In this document: positions 14,678 through 18,213 of the stretch, piece by piece
Numbering within the stretch: position 1 is the first letter of the stretch
Layout: every line of letters starts with the position of its first letter
NCBI GenBank assembly: GCA_023438245.1
Contig: JAEXRD010000041.1
Location: forward strand, 1-18,213
Origin: Pseudomonadota bacterium
GTDB lineage: Bacteria > Desulfobacterota > Desulfovibrionia > Desulfovibrionales > Desulfovibrionaceae
Length of the DNA stretch: 18,213 nt
Direction: 5' to 3'
The notes under the pieces: generated by a model
The model's database searches: none
What the model was told of the DNA's origin: nothing
Seen by the model: the letters and a program-made list of their open reading frames with translations, nothing else
Translations under genes and position numbers: made by a program

Positions 14678-15943
14678 ATGACCCGCAAAGACCGCACCGA
14701 AGGCATCTACAGCCGCCGCGAGGTGCTCGACGAGAGCGAACGCCGCCAATATTACCAGCTCCAGCTGAAAGACCTGCTCTCCTACGCCTACCGCTACTCC
14801 GAGGACGTGAAGAAGCGCTTCGACCGCGCCCAGTTCAACGTGGACAAGTTCAAGGCCCTGTCGGACCTGAAGCACATCCCCATCCTCAAGAAGAAGGAAC
14901 TCATCTTCCTGCAGAGCATGGGCCCGCGCCTGGGCGGCCTACTGACCAAGGACCTGGGCGAGCTGCGCCGCGTGTTCCTGTCCCCCGGCCCCATTTTTGA
15001 TCCCGAAGACCGCATGGACGACTACTGGGGCTGGACCGAGGGCTTCTACGCCGTGGGCTTCCGCCCCGGCGACGTGGCCCAGATCACCCTGCCCTACCAC
15101 ATGGCCCCGGCCGGACTGATGTTCGAGGAGCCGCTCAAGAACCTGGGCTGCGCCGTCATCCCCGCCGGGCCGGGCAACACCGCCAGCCAGATCGACATCA
15201 TGCAGAAGCTGCGCGTCACCGGCTACATCGGCACGCCCAGCTACCTGCTGCACCTGGCCCAGAAGGCCGAGGAAATGGGCCTTTCCCTGCGCAAGGACCT
15301 GTTCATGGAAGTGGCCTTCGTCACGGGCGAGAAATTCTCCGAGAAGATGCGCACCCAGCTGGAGAAGAAGTTCGACTGCGTCATGCGCCAGGGCTACGGC
15401 ACCGCCGACGTGGGCTGCATCGGCTACGAATGCTTCCACAAGTGCGGGCTGCACCTGTCTAACCGCGCCTTCGTGGAGATCTGCCACCCCGACACCGGCA
15501 TCCCGCTCAAGGACGGCGAGGTGGGCGAGATCGTGGTCACGGCCTTCAACAAGACCTACCCGCTCATCCGCCTGGCCACCGGCGACCTGGGCTACATCGA
15601 CCGCGCGCCCTGCCAGTGCGGCCGCACCAGCCCGCGCCTGGGCAACATCGTGGGCCGCGTGGACACCACCGCCCGCATCAAGGGCATGTTCGTGTACCCT
15701 CACCAGGTTGAGCAGGTCATGGCCAAGTTCGAGGAGATCAAGCGCTGGCAGATCGAGGTTACCAACCCCGGCGGCATCGACGAGATGGTGCTGTCCATCG
15801 AGGCCGGAGCCTTCAAGCGCGAGGAGGAGCTGCTGCACACCTTCCGCGAGAAGATCAAGCTGCGCCCCACCCTCAAGATCCTGGCCCCCGGCACCCTGCC
15901 CCCGCAGATCCGGCCCATCGAGGACAAGCGCAACTGGGACTAG
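14678..15943 (+). CDS. PaaK-like adenylate-forming enzyme (phenylacetate-CoA ligase family), 421 aa
   Basis: This protein has the fold of phenylacetate-CoA ligase, the AMP-forming enzyme that activates aryl acids to CoA thioesters. Recognisable parts are an N-terminal helical region; GYIGTPSYLL at 182-191; a YGTADVG motif at 240-246 in place of YGxTE; a Cys-rich pair, CFHKCG (252-257) and CQCGR (312-316); TGDLGYID (301-308) with the hinge-region Asp303; GRVDTTARIKG (326-336); and the C-terminal IEDKRNW (414-420) with Lys417. The usual Ser/Thr/Gly-rich ATP loop (SSGTTG type) is absent: residues 100-109 read FLSPGPIFDP instead. The length is close to that of PaaK. An AGGAGG box lies 6 nt before the ATG. 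It starts an apparent operon with the ChaN-like and mutM genes. The substrate is unknown; a phenylacetate pathway is not evident nearby. Confidence 0.92.
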   Translation: MTRKDRTEGIYSRREVLDESERRQYYQLQLKDLLSYAYRYSEDVKKRFDRAQFNVDKFKALSDLKHIPILKKKELIFLQSMGPRLGGLLTKDLGELRRVFLSPGPIFDPEDRMDDYWGWTEGFYAVGFRPGDVAQITLPYHMAPAGLMFEEPLKNLGCAVIPAGPGNTASQIDIMQKLRVTGYIGTPSYLLHLAQKAEEMGLSLRKDLFMEVAFVTGEKFSEKMRTQLEKKFDCVMRQGYGTADVGCIGYECFHKCGLHLSNRAFVEICHPDTGIPLKDGEVGEIVVTAFNKTYPLIRLATGDLGYIDRAPCQCGRTSPRLGNIVGRVDTTARIKGMFVYPHQVEQVMAKFEEIKRWQIEVTNPGGIDEMVLSIEAGAFKREEELLHTFREKIKLRPTLKILAPGTLPPQIRPIEDKRNWD

Positions 15944-15974
15944 TCCCGGTCCCTTGCCCCAAACTGGAGGCGTC

Positions 15975-17225
15975 ATGCCTGCTTCCGAATCCACCCGCGC
16001 CCTGGTCCCTGCCCTTCGCAGGGGCCGGGGCGCGCCCCTTTCGGCCCTGCCGCTTCTCCTCGTCGCGCTGCTTCTGGGCGCCTGCGCCCGGCCCGCGCCC
16101 ACCCACGAGAAGATGGCCGTGAGCTTCCTGCCCGCGCCCGGCGAGTTCCTGTCGGACTCCGGCGACCGAATGGACGCCGAGGCCCTGCGCAAGCGCGCGG
16201 CAAAAGCCGCCTACATCCTGGTGGGCGAGAGCCACGGCAACGCCTGCGACCACTTAAGCGAGGCCCGCGTCATCACCATCCTGGCCCACGCGCAGACCAA
16301 GCCGGTCATCGGGCTGGAGATGGCCAACCCGGCGCTCAACCCCGTGCTGGCGGACTTCGCCGCGGGCAGGTTCCCGGCCGAGGAGCTGCAGCAGCGCCTG
16401 GACTGGGCCATCAACTGGGGCCACCCCTTCGAGCGCTACCTGCCGGTGTTCCGGGCCATCGCGGACTGGCAGCTGCCGACCTACGGCCTCAACGTGCCGC
16501 CCGGCGTGGTGCGCAGGTTGTCCAAGGCCGCGCTGGAGCACAGCCCGGCGGACGGCAAGGACCCGGTGGCGGCGCTCTCCCCCGAGGACCGCGCCCAGCT
16601 CCCGAAAACAATCATCGGCCCGGCCCCGGAGCAGCAGGCCTTCCTGCGCGAGGTCATGGGCGGGCATCCGCAAGGCCGGAGCGCCAGCGACCCGCGCCAA
16701 GTGGCCCGCTTCCAGCTCATCCAGAGCGTGTGGGACAGCGCCATGGCCGAGAAGGCCGTGGAGGCCCGGCGGGCGACGGCCCGCCCCGTTGTGGTTCTGG
16801 CAGGGACCGCGCACGTGGAGGGCGGGCTGGGCATCGCCCGGCGCATCGCCGCCTACGACCCCGGCGCGGAGATCCTGCTCGTGTCGCCCTGGCGCGGGCT
16901 GGACTTCGAGCCTTCCGACGCGCATGTGCGCGCCTACTGTCCGGAGCGCTTCGACAGCCGCATGGGCATGGCCCTGGAGTCCCGCCCGCGCGGCGAGGGG
17001 TTCGAGTACGTGGTCACCGAGGTGCGGCGCGAGTCCCGCGCCGACCGCGCGGGCCTGCGGCCCGGCGCCGTGCTGGCCCGCGCCGGAAGCTACCGGGTGC
17101 GCTCGCTGAACGCCCTGCACCTGGCGGGCAGCGACGCCTTCAAGGACAAGGCCCACTTGACCCTGGAGGTGCTGCGCGGCGACGAGCGGCTGAGCATCGA
17201 CCTGGGCCCCCTCGGCCAGCAATAG
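15975..17225 (+). CDS. ChaN-like lipoprotein with C-terminal PDZ domain, 416 aa
   Basis: This is a predicted lipoprotein with a ChaN/EreA-like fold, a family linked to haem or iron binding in some bacteria. Its signal peptide ends in the lipobox LGAC (Cys37). ChaN motifs appear in order: YILVGESH (80-87), GLEM (113-116), YGLNVPP (170-176) and LAGTAHVEGGLG (275-286) with conserved His87 and His280. From about residue 330 the sequence changes to a PDZ-like domain: GMALESR, then a central ESRADRAGLRPGAVL typical of the PDZ carboxylate-binding region, ending LEVLRGDERL. The frame is open upstream inside the previous gene, but the ATG at 15975 with GGAGG four bases upstream begins the signal peptide. 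It follows the PaaK-like gene by 31 bases and precedes mutM by 9. Haem binding is family knowledge and is not proven here. Confidence 0.92.
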   Translation: MPASESTRALVPALRRGRGAPLSALPLLLVALLLGACARPAPTHEKMAVSFLPAPGEFLSDSGDRMDAEALRKRAAKAAYILVGESHGNACDHLSEARVITILAHAQTKPVIGLEMANPALNPVLADFAAGRFPAEELQQRLDWAINWGHPFERYLPVFRAIADWQLPTYGLNVPPGVVRRLSKAALEHSPADGKDPVAALSPEDRAQLPKTIIGPAPEQQAFLREVMGGHPQGRSASDPRQVARFQLIQSVWDSAMAEKAVEARRATARPVVVLAGTAHVEGGLGIARRIAAYDPGAEILLVSPWRGLDFEPSDAHVRAYCPERFDSRMGMALESRPRGEGFEYVVTEVRRESRADRAGLRPGAVLARAGSYRVRSLNALHLAGSDAFKDKAHLTLEVLRGDERLSIDLGPLGQQ

Positions 17226-17234
17226 GGAGCCGCC

Positions 17235-18059
17235 ATGCCCGAACTTCCCGAGGTCGAAACCATCGCGCGCGGCCTGGCCCCGGAGATCGTGGGCCGCATC
17301 ATCCTGCGCGTGGAAACGCCGGACCCCACGGCGCTCCAGCCCGACGCCGAGGCCTTCGCCGCCCTGGCCACGGGCCGGACCATCGCCCGCGTGGGCAGGC
17401 GCGCCAAGCTGCTCCTGCTGCATCTGGACGACGGCTCGATCCTGGCCGTGCACCTGCGCATGACCGGGCGGCTCATGACCTACCGGCCCGGCGAGATTCC
17501 CGAGCGCCCGCGAGTCCTTCTACACCTCTCGGGCGAGCTCATCCTGTCCTTCGCCGACGTGCGGCGCTTCGGCTCCATGCACGCCTTCGCGCCAGCCGGG
17601 CAGGAGGGCCAAATCGAGTCCTGGCCCTTCTACCGCGACCTCGGCCCGGAGCCGCTGACGCTCTCGGCCTCCGATTTCCGCGCGCGCATCGCCGGAAGCC
17701 GCTCGCGCATCAAGGCCCTGCTGCTGGACCAGCGCGTCATTGCGGGCATCGGCAACATCTACGCCGACGAGGCCCTGTTCCGCGCCGGAATCCGGCCCGA
17801 CGCCCCGGCCTGCGCCGTCACGCCCGCGCGGCTGACCAGGCTCCACGGGGCCATCCAGGCCGTGCTGGCCCAGGCCATCGCCGAGAACGGCAGTTCCATC
17901 CGCGACTACCGCACCGCCCACGGCGACGCCGGGGCCTTCCAGAACAGCTTCCGGGCCTACGGGCGCGAGGGCCAGCCCTGCGTGACCTGCGGGCGCGCCA
18001 TGGCCAGCGCCAAGGTGGCCGGGCGCACCAGCACGTTCTGCGAGACCTGCCAGAAGTAA
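17235..18059 (+). CDS. mutM: Formamidopyrimidine-DNA glycosylase (Fpg), 274 aa
   Basis: This base-excision repair enzyme removes 8-oxoguanine and ring-opened purines and cuts the abasic site. All key elements are visible. The N-terminus is MPELPEVET, with Pro2 as catalytic nucleophile after Met removal and Glu3 as its partner. Lys58 lies in RRAKLLL. The middle has FADVRRFG and the helix-two-turn-helix IAGIGNIYADEALFRAGI. A C-terminal zinc finger has Cys249, Cys252, Cys269 and Cys272, with the DNA-binding Arg264 in GRTSTFC. The length of 274 aa is standard. GGGAG overlaps the end of the ChaN-like gene 5 nt before the ATG, supporting cotranscription with the two genes upstream. The link with those genes is positional only; repair of oxidative damage does not require them. 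Confidence 0.98.
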   Translation: MPELPEVETIARGLAPEIVGRIILRVETPDPTALQPDAEAFAALATGRTIARVGRRAKLLLLHLDDGSILAVHLRMTGRLMTYRPGEIPERPRVLLHLSGELILSFADVRRFGSMHAFAPAGQEGQIESWPFYRDLGPEPLTLSASDFRARIAGSRSRIKALLLDQRVIAGIGNIYADEALFRAGIRPDAPACAVTPARLTRLHGAIQAVLAQAIAENGSSIRDYRTAHGDAGAFQNSFRAYGREGQPCVTCGRAMASAKVAGRTSTFCETCQK

Positions 18060-18213
18060 GGCGGCCTGGAGCCCTGCCCAATGTCCCCCCTGCGCCCCCG
18101 CGCCGGGGTGTGACGATCCGACTATCGATTCGAGTGGCCAGCGCTGGCCCGGCGTCGGGCTGGGCCTGGCGAACATGCGAGCGGGGGGTTTTGAGCGGGG
18201 GGGGGCGCAACAC

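Noticed and set aside
18060..18213. A 14-bp palindrome (18136-18149), a small CCCCG/CGGGG stem (18096-18108) and G-runs after mutM.
   Set aside because: There is no T-run, no promoter pair and no clear open frame, and the window ends here, so neither a terminator nor a regulatory site can be supported.

Overview
The window is chromosomal DNA of very high G+C content (roughly two thirds or more by eye), densely packed with ordinary bacterial genes. The gene mix is a Gram-negative set: a periplasmic-type monofunctional transglycosylase, lipoproteins, UppP, a UbiA prenyltransferase, a ChaN-like lipoprotein and a large secreted TPR protein. Together with the composition, this suggests a deltaproteobacterium of the Desulfovibrio group. 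That assignment is an inference from gene style, not from a marker gene. I see no rRNA, tRNA, insertion sequence, prophage, CRISPR array or defence system.

Left arm, all on the minus strand and read from 13408 down to 20: a DUF1992 protein, a DUF1737 protein and a small coiled-coil lipoprotein are packed together. They are followed by a 1072-residue exported TPR protein, a cyclase/kynurenine-formamidase-family enzyme overlapping an EamA transporter by ATGA, a 1067-residue uncharacterised protein with a divergent PHP-type metal-site domain plus membrane segments, mtgA, a YdcZ-type small DMT protein, a UbiA-family prenyltransferase and an MscS-family channel. The spacing suggests several transcription units: 13408-12254; 12111-8893, possibly continuing into 8844-7265; 7102-3899; and 3780-1487. 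The channel gene (1315-20) follows a strong intergenic hairpin.

Divergent centre, 13409-13763: this 355-base stretch has no convincing gene. It contains a good sigma70-like promoter pointing right, a strong intrinsic terminator ending at 13718, and about 220 nt between them with several perfect, mutually exclusive stems. One of these stems would compete with the terminator arm. The terminator lies 45 bases before uppP, so the region looks like either a conditional leader (attenuator or riboswitch type) for uppP or a separate small RNA. It is the most interesting non-coding signal in the window.

Right arm, plus strand: uppP (undecaprenyl-diphosphate phosphatase) comes first. A promoter overlapping a nested inverted repeat then precedes a likely three-gene operon: a PaaK-like adenylate-forming enzyme without the usual Ser/Thr/Gly-rich loop, a ChaN-PDZ lipoprotein, and mutM (formamidopyrimidine-DNA glycosylase). 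The last 154 bases hold no gene that I can support.

Many genes here act in or on the cell envelope: the channel, the glycan polymerase, the lipid-carrier recycling enzyme, the prenyltransferase, two transporters, two lipoproteins and the secreted TPR protein. I see no evidence that they form one dedicated system. The best candidates for undescribed biology are the uppP leader, the PHP-like membrane protein and the PaaK-like protein with an altered nucleotide-binding loop.
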